The notes under the pieces are model-generated. The model saw only the letters and a list, made by a program, of their open reading frames with translations. It had not been told where the DNA came from and searched no databases. The position numbers and the translations under genes are program-made. A stretch of DNA of 47,166 nt from Bacilli bacterium (GTDB lineage Bacteria > Bacillota_I > Bacilli_A > RF39 > UBA660): the NCBI GenBank assembly GCA_017515795.1, contig JAFWEE010000007.1, forward strand, positions 1-47,166, written 5' to 3'. Shown here one piece after another: positions 7,145 through 16,500 of the stretch (position 1 is the stretch's first letter; each line of letters begins with the position of its first letter).

Positions 7145-9250
7145 GTGAGCATTTTAGATAATTTAAACAACAAACAAATAGAAGCTGTTAAAGCATTGGA
7201 TGGACCAATGCTTATTTTAGCTGGAGCAGGATCAGGTAAAACAAAAGTATTAACTACTAAGATAGCATACCTTTTAGATGAAAGAGATATTAGTCCTGTT
7301 AATATACTAGCTATTACTTTTACTAATAAGGCTGCTAAAGAAATGAAAGAAAGAATATATAACTTAATAGGTAGAGAAGCTTTTAGACTTCAAATATCTA
7401 CTTTCCATTCATTTGGATTAAAACTATTAAAAGAAAACTATGATAGATTAGGACTAGATAAAAACTTTAATGTACTTGATGCAGATGATTCATTAACACT
7501 TGTTAAAAAGATAATGAAGAACTTTGATATTGATACTACTAAGTTTAGTCCTAAGGCTGTTAGAAATGTTATTTCAAGTAATAAAAATGAAATGATTAGC
7601 CCTGAAGAATATCATAAATTTGTATATACTGATTTTGATGAAGTTGCAGAAAAGATATACATAGAATATGAAAAGAATCTAAGAAGATCATCAGTAGTAG
7701 ATTTTGATGATTTACTTATATTACCAATTGAATTATTTGATGAAAATAAAGATATATTAGCTAAATACCAAGAACAATATAAATATGTATTTATAGATGA
7801 GTATCAGGATACAAATAGACCACAATATATCTTATCTAAGATGATAAGTGCTAAGTATAAGAATATAACTGTAGTTGGTGATGCGGATCAAGCAATATTT
7901 ACTTGGAGAGGTGCAGACTATAAAAATATACTTAACTTTGAAAAAGATTATCCAAATTCAAAAATGGTAGTTCTAGATGAAAATTATAGATCTACTAAAA
8001 AGATATTAGAGGCTGCTAATAGAGTTATTAAAAATAATAAACTAAGAAAAGAAAAGAACTTATGGACATCTAATGATGAAGGAGAAAAAATAGTCTACTA
8101 TAGAGCTTTTGATGAAATGGATGAATCTAACTATGTTATTAAAGAGATAAAGAAATTATTAGATGAAGGTGTATCTCCAAAAGATATATGTATACTTTAT
8201 AGAGCAAATGCACAAAGTAGAAATGTTGAAGAAGCATTCCTTCGTAACAATATTTCTTATAGAGTAGTTGGTTCATTTGCATTCTATTCAAGAAAAGAAA
8301 TAAAGGATTTAGTAGCGTACTTAAAACTAATAAATAATAATAAAGATGATGTATCTCTTTTAAGAATAATTAATTATCCAAAAAGAGGTATTGGATTAAA
8401 AGCATTAGAGAACTTAGAATTAGAAGCATCTAATTCTAATAAATCATTATTTGAATGCTTATCCAGTGGAAAAGAATTAGAATTTAAAAATATAATTGAA
8501 GACTTATCTAAAGCAAAAGAAACTATGTCTTTAACAGATTTTATAGATTTAGTATTAAATAAATCTGGTATTAAAGAAGATTTAGAAAACGAAAAGACTT
8601 TAGAAGCAGATATTCGTTTAGAAAACTTAGAAGAATTTAAATCTATTACTAAGTCAGTTGAAGAAAATGATGGAATAGTATCTCTATCAGATTTTCTTGA
8701 TGAGTTATCACTAGTTAGTGATGTTAATGATCAAAAGAATGATTCTAATGATGAAAGAGTATCACTTATGACTATTCACTCTGTTAAGGGATTAGAATAT
8801 GATTACGTATTTATAGTAGGTATGGAAGAAGGATTATTCCCACATATAAACTGCTTAGAAAGTAGAGATGAACTAGAGGAAGAAAGAAGACTTGCTTATG
8901 TAGCTATTACTAGAGCTAAGAAAAAACTATTTATTATAAATGCAAGAAGTAGACTTCTTTATGGTAAAGTAGATTCTAATGTACCAAGTAGGTTTATCGC
9001 TGAGATAGGTGATGATTTATTTGACCAAATTAAAAAAGATGGTATAATTAGAGATACACAAGGTACAAAAGAAAATAGAAATGTAGAAAAAGAGAATGAT
9101 TTAAAACCTGGTGATGTTATTACTCATGAAAAATATGGTATGGGTGTAGTAATAAATATCGAAGGACCTATAGCTACTATTTCATTTTCTAAAGACGGTG
9201 TTAAAAAAATACTTAAGAATCATAAGTCTATAAGTAAGATTAATAATTAG
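7145..9250 (+). CDS. pcrA: PcrA/UvrD-type superfamily 1A DNA helicase
   Basis: PcrA is an ATP-driven 3'-5' helicase used in DNA repair and rolling-circle replication and for removing RNA polymerase or RecA from DNA. The 701-residue protein has the Q motif (LNNKQIEAV), Walker A AGAGSGKT with Lys32, Walker B as IDEYQDTN near residue 218, GDADQAIFTWRGA (motif III), the VSLMTIHSVKGLEYDYVF segment and VAITRAKKKL (motif VI). The C-terminal tail (LKPGDVITHEKYGMGVV) is the Tudor-like domain that binds RNA polymerase in Bacillus PcrA. The start is GTG after a GGTGAT. A nucleotidyltransferase gene follows 10 bp later, with ligA beyond, echoing the pcrA-ligA linkage of Bacillus. Confidence 0.95.
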   Translation: MSILDNLNNKQIEAVKALDGPMLILAGAGSGKTKVLTTKIAYLLDERDISPVNILAITFTNKAAKEMKERIYNLIGREAFRLQISTFHSFGLKLLKENYDRLGLDKNFNVLDADDSLTLVKKIMKNFDIDTTKFSPKAVRNVISSNKNEMISPEEYHKFVYTDFDEVAEKIYIEYEKNLRRSSVVDFDDLLILPIELFDENKDILAKYQEQYKYVFIDEYQDTNRPQYILSKMISAKYKNITVVGDADQAIFTWRGADYKNILNFEKDYPNSKMVVLDENYRSTKKILEAANRVIKNNKLRKEKNLWTSNDEGEKIVYYRAFDEMDESNYVIKEIKKLLDEGVSPKDICILYRANAQSRNVEEAFLRNNISYRVVGSFAFYSRKEIKDLVAYLKLINNNKDDVSLLRIINYPKRGIGLKALENLELEASNSNKSLFECLSSGKELEFKNIIEDLSKAKETMSLTDFIDLVLNKSGIKEDLENEKTLEADIRLENLEEFKSITKSVEENDGIVSLSDFLDELSLVSDVNDQKNDSNDERVSLMTIHSVKGLEYDYVFIVGMEEGLFPHINCLESRDELEEERRLAYVAITRAKKKLFIINARSRLLYGKVDSNVPSRFIAEIGDDLFDQIKKDGIIRDTQGTKENRNVEKENDLKPGDVITHEKYGMGVVINIEGPIATISFSKDGVKKILKNHKSISKINN

Positions 9251-9260
9251 GAGGGTTTAT

Positions 9261-10163
9261 ATGCAATTATTAATAATGGCTGCTGGTTTAGGAAGCAGAT
9301 TTGGTGGATCAAAACAAACTACACCAATGGGACCACATGGAGAATTTATTATTGATTATTCTGTTTATGATGCTTATAAAGCAGGATTCAGTAAAGTTGT
9401 ATTTATTATTAAAGAAGAAAATAAAGAACAATTTGAAGAATCAATAGGAGCAAGAGTAAGAAAATATATTCCTGTAGAATATGCTTTTCAAAAACTAGAA
9501 GATATTCCTGAAGGTGTTATTATTCCTGAAGAAAGAAGAGAAAAGGGAAAACCTTGGGGAACTGCTCAAGCTATATATGCTGCTAGAGATGTTATTACTG
9601 AACCATTTCTTGTTATAAATGCAGATGATTTCTATGGAAGAGATGCATTTGTGACAGCTAAAGAGTTTTTAGAAAGTGATAATGAAAATAAGTATTCTAC
9701 TATTTGTTATGAAGCTAAAAAAACTATGACTGAAAATGGATCAGTAAAAAGAGGAGTAGTAGAATCAGAAAATGGTAATTTAAAATCTATTACTGAAAGT
9801 AAATTAGAATTTGTTGATGGACATATTCAAGCTTCACCACTTGATGGATCTGAACCATTTCAAATAGAAGATTCATGTTTAGTTGCTATGAACATGTTTA
9901 CATTTGATAAAACTTTATTTCCTTTCTTAAAAGAAAAAATGGAAAAATTCTTTGAAGAAAATAAAGATGATTTAAATAGTTGTGAATTTTTAATACCAAT
10001 TGAAATTGGCAAAGCTGTTCAAAGCGGAGAAAAAGAAGTTAAGGTTTTAGGTACTACAGCTGAATGGCATGGTATTACTTATAAAGAAGATACTCCTGAA
10101 GTACAAGCTGCTATAAAGAAACTAATATATAAGGGAGAATATCCAGATAATTTATGGGAATAG
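9261..10163 (+). CDS. sugar-phosphate nucleotidyltransferase-like protein
   Basis: The 300-residue cytoplasmic enzyme belongs to the NTP-transferase family, which joins a nucleoside monophosphate to a sugar phosphate or similar acceptor. The nucleotide-binding N-terminus reads MAAGLGSRFGGSKQ, a form of the GxGxR signature. The metal-binding Asp pair lies in NADDFYG near residue 118, and GKPWGTAQA matches the base-recognition segment. The insert between the signature and the metal site is unlike that of RfbA, GalU or GlmU, and the true sugar cannot be read. A clear AGGAGGG precedes the ATG, 10 bp after pcrA. Its terminator lies just past the stop. Confidence 0.8.
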   Translation: MQLLIMAAGLGSRFGGSKQTTPMGPHGEFIIDYSVYDAYKAGFSKVVFIIKEENKEQFEESIGARVRKYIPVEYAFQKLEDIPEGVIIPEERREKGKPWGTAQAIYAARDVITEPFLVINADDFYGRDAFVTAKEFLESDNENKYSTICYEAKKTMTENGSVKRGVVESENGNLKSITESKLEFVDGHIQASPLDGSEPFQIEDSCLVAMNMFTFDKTLFPFLKEKMEKFFEENKDDLNSCEFLIPIEIGKAVQSGEKEVKVLGTTAEWHGITYKEDTPEVQAAIKKLIYKGEYPDNLWE

Positions 10164-10184
10164 TTAAACTATTTCCTTTTTTTA
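10157..10184 (+). terminator. terminator after the nucleotidyltransferase gene
   Basis: The stem GGAATAGT pairs with ACTATTTCC (one bulged T) and is followed by seven T. It starts inside the last codons of the upstream gene. Confidence 0.72.
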
Positions 10185-10193
10185 TGGTAAAAT
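10185..10193 (+). promoter_or_regulatory. extended -10 promoter of ligA (TGGTAAAAT)
   Basis: TGG precedes TAAAAT (10188-10193). There is no clear -35 because the spacer region is the terminator T-run. The ligA ATG lies 20 bases further on, with GAGGT between. Confidence 0.5.
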
Positions 10194-10213
10194 ATATATA
10201 TGAGGTAAACATT

Positions 10214-12196
10214 ATGGATAAGATTAAAAACAGAATGAATGAATTAATAGAAATTATTAATAAAGCTATATATGAATACTATATATTAGATAATCCTACT
10301 CTTACTGATCAAGAGTATGATGATGCTTATACTGAACTTCAAAGATTAGAAAAAGAATATCCTGAACTTAAAAGAGAAGATAGTCCTACTAATAGAGTTG
10401 GAGGAGAAGCAGTAGATAGTTTTAAGAAAGTAAATCATAAAACACCAATGCTTTCATTTGATGATATTTTTAATGAAGAAGAAATAGAAGACTTTGATGA
10501 AAGAATTAGAAAACAAGTTCCTAGTGCTTGTTATACATTAGAACCTAAAATGGATGGACTTTCTGGTTCACTTATTTATGAAAAAGGTGTACTTGTTAGA
10601 GCTGCTACTAGAGGTGATGGTGTAACAGGAGAAGATATTACTTTAAATGTTAAAACAATTAAGTCAGTTCCTCTAAGATTAACTAAAGATATAGACATAG
10701 AAGTAAGAGGAGAAATCTATATGTCTAAAGCTTCATTTGAAAAATTAAATAAAAAGAATGAGGCAGAAGGTATTAAATTATTTGCTAATCCTAGAAATGC
10801 TGCAGCAGGTTCAGTTAGACAATTAGATAGTAAAATAACTGCTACAAGAGATCTAGATTATATGGCTTATTTCATTCCTAATCCAGAAGATTACAATATT
10901 AAAACTCAAAAAGAATCTATAGAATTTTTGCATGAACTTGGATTTGCTACTAATATTAAATTAAATGGTTATGGTAAGAATTTAAAAGATATTATTAATT
11001 ATATAGAAGATCTAGGTAAGAAAAGAGAATCTCTTCCATTTGCAATTGATGGTGTAGTTTTAAAAGTAGATAGCCTAGAAGATGAAAAAGTACTTGGATT
11101 TACTGCTAGAGTACCTAGATGGGGTATTGCATATAAATTCCCAGCAGTTCAGGTATTAACTACCTTAAAAGAGATTAAATATACTGTTGGAAGAACTGGT
11201 AAGGTAACACCTAATGCTATATTTGATCCAGTACACGTAGATGGATCACTTGTTTCAAAAGCAACTTTACATAACTATGATTATATCGTTTCAAAAGATA
11301 TTAGAGTTGGTGATGTAATATCTATTAGAAAAGCTGGAGATGTTATTCCGGAAGTTGTTGAAGTAAAACTAGATAGAAGAAAAGATGATAGTAAAGAAAC
11401 TATTATGATAGATAGTTGTCCAATATGTGGTAGTAAATTAGTTAAGAAAGATGCTAATCATTACTGCGTTAATGAGCACTGTGATGCAAGACATATAGAA
11501 TCAATTGAACACTATGTTAGTAGAGATGCTATGAACATAGATGGTTTTGGTGAAAGAATAGTAGAAGACTTCTATAATGAAGGATTTGTTAAATCTATCG
11601 TAGATCTTTATCACCTAGACAAATATAAAAAAGAATTAATGTCTATGGAAGGTTTTGGAGAAAAGAGTATTACTAACTTACTTGATTCTATAGAAAATAG
11701 TAAATCTAATTCGCTAGAAAGATTATTATTTGCACTAGGTATTAGATATGTTGGTAAAAAGACTGCTAAGATATTAGCTATGCATTATAGTACTTTAGAT
11801 AATCTAAGAAATGCTAATTATGATGAACTTAAAAATATAAATGATGTTGGAGACGTAATAGCAAAAAGTATAGTAGATTACTTTAATGATGAAAAGAATA
11901 ATTCTATAATTAATTCTTTAATAGATTTAGGAGTTAATACTAAATATCTAGGAAAAGAAATAAATACTGAATCAAAAGTATCTGGTAAAACGTTTGTTAT
12001 AACTGGAACGCTTTCTAAACCAAGAGATGTCTATAAAGATGAATTAGAATCTTTAGGTGCCAATGTAACAGGTTCTGTTACTAAGAAAACAGATTATGTT
12101 TTAGTAGGTGATAACCCAGGTTCAAAATATGATAAAGCAAAAGAACTTGGAATAACTATTATTAATGAAGAAGAATATAATAATTTAATATTGTAA
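10214..12196 (+). CDS. ligA: LigA, NAD-dependent DNA ligase
   Basis: LigA seals nicks in duplex DNA using NAD and is the essential replicative ligase of bacteria. The 660-residue protein has the adenylation site as KMDG with Lys112, the adenylation-domain motifs TRGDGVTGEDI and VRGEIYM, then the OB fold and a four-cysteine zinc finger (CPICGSKLV...CVNEHC). Helix-hairpin-helix repeats and a C-terminal BRCT domain (residues about 590-660, GKTFVITGTLSKPR) complete it. The ATG at 10214 is chosen because GAGGT lies seven bases upstream. An in-frame extension back to 10154 would run through the upstream gene's terminator and is unlikely. Confidence 0.96.
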   Translation: MDKIKNRMNELIEIINKAIYEYYILDNPTLTDQEYDDAYTELQRLEKEYPELKREDSPTNRVGGEAVDSFKKVNHKTPMLSFDDIFNEEEIEDFDERIRKQVPSACYTLEPKMDGLSGSLIYEKGVLVRAATRGDGVTGEDITLNVKTIKSVPLRLTKDIDIEVRGEIYMSKASFEKLNKKNEAEGIKLFANPRNAAAGSVRQLDSKITATRDLDYMAYFIPNPEDYNIKTQKESIEFLHELGFATNIKLNGYGKNLKDIINYIEDLGKKRESLPFAIDGVVLKVDSLEDEKVLGFTARVPRWGIAYKFPAVQVLTTLKEIKYTVGRTGKVTPNAIFDPVHVDGSLVSKATLHNYDYIVSKDIRVGDVISIRKAGDVIPEVVEVKLDRRKDDSKETIMIDSCPICGSKLVKKDANHYCVNEHCDARHIESIEHYVSRDAMNIDGFGERIVEDFYNEGFVKSIVDLYHLDKYKKELMSMEGFGEKSITNLLDSIENSKSNSLERLLFALGIRYVGKKTAKILAMHYSTLDNLRNANYDELKNINDVGDVIAKSIVDYFNDEKNNSIINSLIDLGVNTKYLGKEINTESKVSGKTFVITGTLSKPRDVYKDELESLGANVTGSVTKKTDYVLVGDNPGSKYDKAKELGITIINEEEYNNLIL

Positions 12197-12219
12197 ACTT
12201 TTCAAAAGTTTTACTTTTA
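12193..12219 (+). terminator. weak terminator candidate after ligA
   Basis: An imperfect inverted repeat (GTAAACTTTT, then AAAGTTTTAC with one bulge) is followed by CTTTT. The stem is AT-rich with a tight loop, and it overlaps the -35 region of the next gene. Confidence 0.4.
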
Positions 12220-12230
12220 AATTGTAAAAT
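12201..12230 (+). promoter_or_regulatory. promoter of the TMEM43-like gene (TTCAAA-18-TAAAAT)
   Basis: TTCAAA (12201-12206) and TAAAAT (12225-12230) are 18 bp apart and lie upstream of a GAGGTGAT ribosome-binding site. Confidence 0.45.
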
Positions 12231-12262
12231 AAAGTGTTATATTTAAAATGAGGTGATAATTT

Positions 12263-13444
12263 ATGGCAGATACATATACTGTCAAAAACAAGAAACAAGG
12301 TTTCTTTGGAAAAGTGGGAAATTCTTTTGCATCTATTCCATTAGGTATAGTAATCGTAATCTTCGGATGTATGATGTTATGGAATAATGAAAAGAAAAAC
12401 GTTATTAACATTAAAGATGTTAAAGAAATGAGGGAGAATATAGTTCAACTAGATTCTACTACTGTTGATAGTGCTAACGAAGGGAAATTAGTAGCATTAT
12501 CAGGGAAACTAGATTATGGAGATCAATATCTAGTTGATAATACTTTTGGTATTAGTGTTAAAACTCCAGTATTAGAAAGAAAAGTTGAAGTATATGAATG
12601 GATTGAAGAATCAGAAACAAAAGATGAAGAAACAACATATACTTATAAAAAGGAATGGTCAGATAAATTAGCAGATTCATCAGATTTCAAAAAGTCTGCT
12701 GATCATGAAAATCCAACTTATTTAAAATATGAATCTGAAAAGTATTTAGCTGATTACTTAAAAATAGGTGGTTTTGATTTATCAGATAACTTTAAATCTA
12801 AATTAAGTGCTGATAAGAATTTATTAGATCTTGAACCTGGTGTTGCACTTCCTGAAGGATATGCAGTAAATGGTAAATATATTACTAATTCAAAAGATGT
12901 TGATAATCCAGAAATAGGAGATATAAGAATATCTTATGTTTATGGTGAATATGATACTGTTTCAGTTTTAGGTAAACAAACAGGATCTAAAATAGGTTCT
13001 TATACTACTAAAAAGAATTCATCTATTTCAAAACTTGAAAGTGGTGAAAAAACAGCAACTGAATTAATAAATAATATTGAATTAGGAAATAAATTTAGTA
13101 AATGGCTTATGAGAATACTTGGTGCTATACTTGTTTGCTTAGGTATGTCTATGGTACTTAGTCCATTAACTACATTAATTGGATACATTCCATTCTTAGG
13201 TAAAATTGTTAATGGTGCAATTGGTGTAGTATCAACAACTGTTGGTCTTGCAATTTCATTAATAACTGTTGCTATAGCATGGCTTGTATATAGACCAATT
13301 ATAGGTATTGCTTTAATAGTAGTTTCGGTAGGTTTAATTATTCTTGCAAAGAAATATGTATCTAAAAAAGATGATGGTAAGAAACCTGAAACTAAAGAAG
13401 AAGTAAAAGAAGAAAAAGAAGAAGAGAATAAAGAGGAAAATTAA
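12263..13444 (+). CDS. TMEM43-like membrane protein
   Basis: The 393-residue protein resembles the TMEM43/LUMA family, a poorly understood membrane family found in animals and bacteria. An N-terminal membrane helix (about residues 24-43, SIPLGIVIVIFGCMMLWNNE) has the family's W-N-E ending. A large soluble domain follows with the family pattern KVEVYEWIEE, TYTYKKEWSD and FKKSADHENP. Four hydrophobic segments follow at about 275-375, and the tail is very Lys/Glu-rich. Topology suggests the big domain is outside or between membrane segments. It is preceded by GAGGTGAT and closed by a terminator overlapping its last codons. Function is unknown. Confidence 0.8.
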   Translation: MADTYTVKNKKQGFFGKVGNSFASIPLGIVIVIFGCMMLWNNEKKNVINIKDVKEMRENIVQLDSTTVDSANEGKLVALSGKLDYGDQYLVDNTFGISVKTPVLERKVEVYEWIEESETKDEETTYTYKKEWSDKLADSSDFKKSADHENPTYLKYESEKYLADYLKIGGFDLSDNFKSKLSADKNLLDLEPGVALPEGYAVNGKYITNSKDVDNPEIGDIRISYVYGEYDTVSVLGKQTGSKIGSYTTKKNSSISKLESGEKTATELINNIELGNKFSKWLMRILGAILVCLGMSMVLSPLTTLIGYIPFLGKIVNGAIGVVSTTVGLAISLITVAIAWLVYRPIIGIALIVVSVGLIILAKKYVSKKDDGKKPETKEEVKEEKEEENKEEN

Positions 13445-13463
13445 TACTTTTTCCTCTTTTTTT
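13430..13463 (+). terminator. terminator after the TMEM43-like gene
   Basis: AAAGAGGAAAA pairs with TTTTCCTCTTT across the stop codon and is followed by seven T. Confidence 0.85.
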
Positions 13464-13465
13464 AT

Positions 13466-13493
13466 TTGAATATTATTGAATAATTGTTATAAT
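13466..13493 (+). promoter_or_regulatory. promoter of polC (TTGAAT-16-TATAAT)
   Basis: TTGAAT (13466-13471) is followed after 16 bp by a perfect TATAAT (13488-13493), directly after the previous terminator. Confidence 0.65.
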
Positions 13494-13519
13494 AAAAAAT
13501 AGTGAAAGAATGATGATAT

Positions 13520-16500
13520 ATGGATAGTAAACTTAAATTATTTTTAGAAAAAATTAATCTAAATCAAAAATATTTTGATTCTTTTTCTGATGCAAAAATA
13601 TTAAAGATTAAATCCTCTAAAGATAAATTAAATTGGAACTTTATTATCCAAACTAAAGATTATCTTCCAGTAGAAGTTCTAAAAGAAATAGATAAGAATA
13701 TTTCCAAAGGATTTCCTGAATTAAAAACAGTTACATATACTATTGTTCCTGAAAAAGAGAATAATCTATTAATTGATGAATATTATTCATATGTTATTAG
13801 TAATATTGGACTTAGTAAAGCAGTACTTCAATTATTTGTAGATAAGAAGATATCTTATACTACAGATGGATTATTTATTGAAGTAGATAATAAGTCACAA
13901 GAAAATACAATTAAAAATAAATTAGAAGACATAGAAAATAAATATAGACAAATAGGTTTTAATATTAAATTAGATGTTCTTTTAGATAGTAAGTCTTCTA
14001 TAGGAAAAGAAGAAATAAAATATGATGGAAAACCTATAGAAAAGAAAGAAGAAAAGAAAGATGATAAGAAAAAAGGACCTATGAAGTCTGCTAAAGCATC
14101 TAAAGAAGTAGATGCAATATTAGGTACTAATATAGTAGGTAAAATAACTCCTTTAAATGAAATATATTCTGATAAAGAAGATGTTATGGTAGAAGCCAAA
14201 GTGTTTGGTAAAGAGTTATTTGAATCCCCTAAAACAAGTTTTAAAATAATCACATTAAAACTAACTGATTATACTGATAGTTTATATACAAAAATATTTT
14301 TTAAAGATAAAGACGATTTTGATACAGTAGCTTCTAAAATAAAAGAAGGTAAATGGTATAGATTATCTGGTAATGTTAAGTTTGATGAATATTCTAGAGA
14401 TTATGTACTTAGTGCATATAACATGGTAGAAATACCATCTAAAGATGTAGAAATAACTGATGATTCGGAAGAAAAAAGAGTAGAACTTCATACTCACTCA
14501 ATTATGTCTCAAATGGATGGAGTATCATCTATTGAAGATATAATTAAACAAGCTAAGAAATGGGGACATAGAGGAATAGCAGTTACTGATCATGATGGAG
14601 TACAAGCATTTCCTAATGCATTTAATTTAGTTAGAGGTATGAATAAAGAATTAGCTGAAGGTGAAGAACCATTTAAAGTAATATATGGTGCAGAATTAGT
14701 AATGGTTGATGATAATGTAGATATTGTAGTTAGACCTTCAGATGAACCATTAAAAGATACTACATTTGTTGTATTCGACTTAGAAACAACAGGATTTAAT
14801 GCTGGTGGTAAAGACTCTATTATTGAAATAGGAGCTGCTAAAATAAAGAATGGTGAAATATTAGAAACCTATGATGAATTAGTTAATCCTGGTAGAAAAT
14901 TACCAAAGAAAATAGTAGAATTAACTCATATAACAGATGATATGTTAAAGGATAAGGTAAACGAAGAAGAAGCTGTTAAGAAGTTCATGGAGTGGACTGG
15001 TAATGCTCCAATGGTTGCTCATAATGCTAAATTCGATACTTCGTTTATTGCTATGGCATTTAAGAAATATAATTTAGGTGAATTTAAGAATCCTGTAATA
15101 GATACATTAGAGTTATCTAGAACAATGGATAGAGCAGAAGCAAGGCATAATTTATCTGCTATTACAAAAAGATATGGTGTTGAATTTGATGAAGAAGGAC
15201 ACCATAGAGGTAATTACGATGCTGAAGCAACTGCTTTAGTATTCCATAAAATGATTAAGAAATTACTTGATCAAAACTTCAAAAAAGTATCTGATTTAAA
15301 TAATCTAGTATCAAAAGATGAAATATATAAATATGGTAATACACACCATATAAATATACTTACTCTAACAAGAGAAGGCTTAAAGAATTTATTTAAAATA
15401 GTATCTTTTGCTAATACTAAATACTTATATAAGACACCTAGAATTCTTAGAAGTGAAATAGAAAACCTAAGAGAAGGCCTTTTAATAGGATCTGGTTGTT
15501 ATTTATCAGAAGTATTTACAAGTGCATCTACTAAATCAGATGAAGAACTTGCTAACATAATAGATTTTTATGATTATGTAGAAGTACAACCATTAGATTG
15601 TTATTCTCATTTAGTACCTAGTACTTTTGAAAATGAAGCAGCTTTAATTCAAAATATAGAAAAGATAATTAGAGTAACTAAAGATACTGGTAAATTAATA
15701 GTAGCAACAGGAGATGTACATCATTTAAAGAAAGAAGATAAGATATATAGAGAAATAATAGTTAATCAAAATGTTCCAGGAAGGGGAAGACATCCACTTC
15801 TTAGAAATGGTGGTAGTATTCCATCACAACATTTTAGAACTACTACAGAGATGTTTGAAGATTTTAGTTTCTTAGATAAAGATTTAGCTCATGAAATAAT
15901 TATTGAAAATCCAAACAAGATACTAGATATGGTTGATGTATTTGATGTTATTATTCAAACAGGTGGAGTACCATTTTCTCCGAGAGTAAAAGGTGATGAT
16001 GGTGAATATCTAGATTGTCCTAAAGTAGTTACTGAACTAGTTTATAATAAAGCTAATGAAATGTATGGAGATCCACTTCCACATTTAATAGAAGAAAGAC
16101 TAGGACTAGAATTATATGGTGATATAGTTAAAACAAGTATTGAATATTTCTTAAAGAAAGATGGAGTATCTGATAAAGATATGGAAACTAAGTCTTTTGA
16201 AGAATTACATAAATTAATATTAAAAGGTTCTGAAGAAGTTAAAAATACTGTTAGAAATTATCTAAAAGAAACAGCTGAATATGAAGATGATAAAGAACTA
16301 GATAAATTAGTTAAGAAGAACTTAGGTGGAGTAATAGGTGCTGGATTTGATCCAATATACTTAATTGCTCAAAGACTTGTTAAGAAGTCTAATGATGATG
16401 GATTCTTAGTAGGTTCAAGAGGATCTGTAGGATCATCATTCGTAGCTACTATGATGGGTATAACTGAAGTTAATCCATTAGCAGCTCATTATAGATGTCC

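Noticed and set aside
10154-10213. N-terminal extension of ligA
   Set aside because: It would cross the upstream gene's terminator and the ligA promoter; the ATG at 10214 has its own GAGGT.
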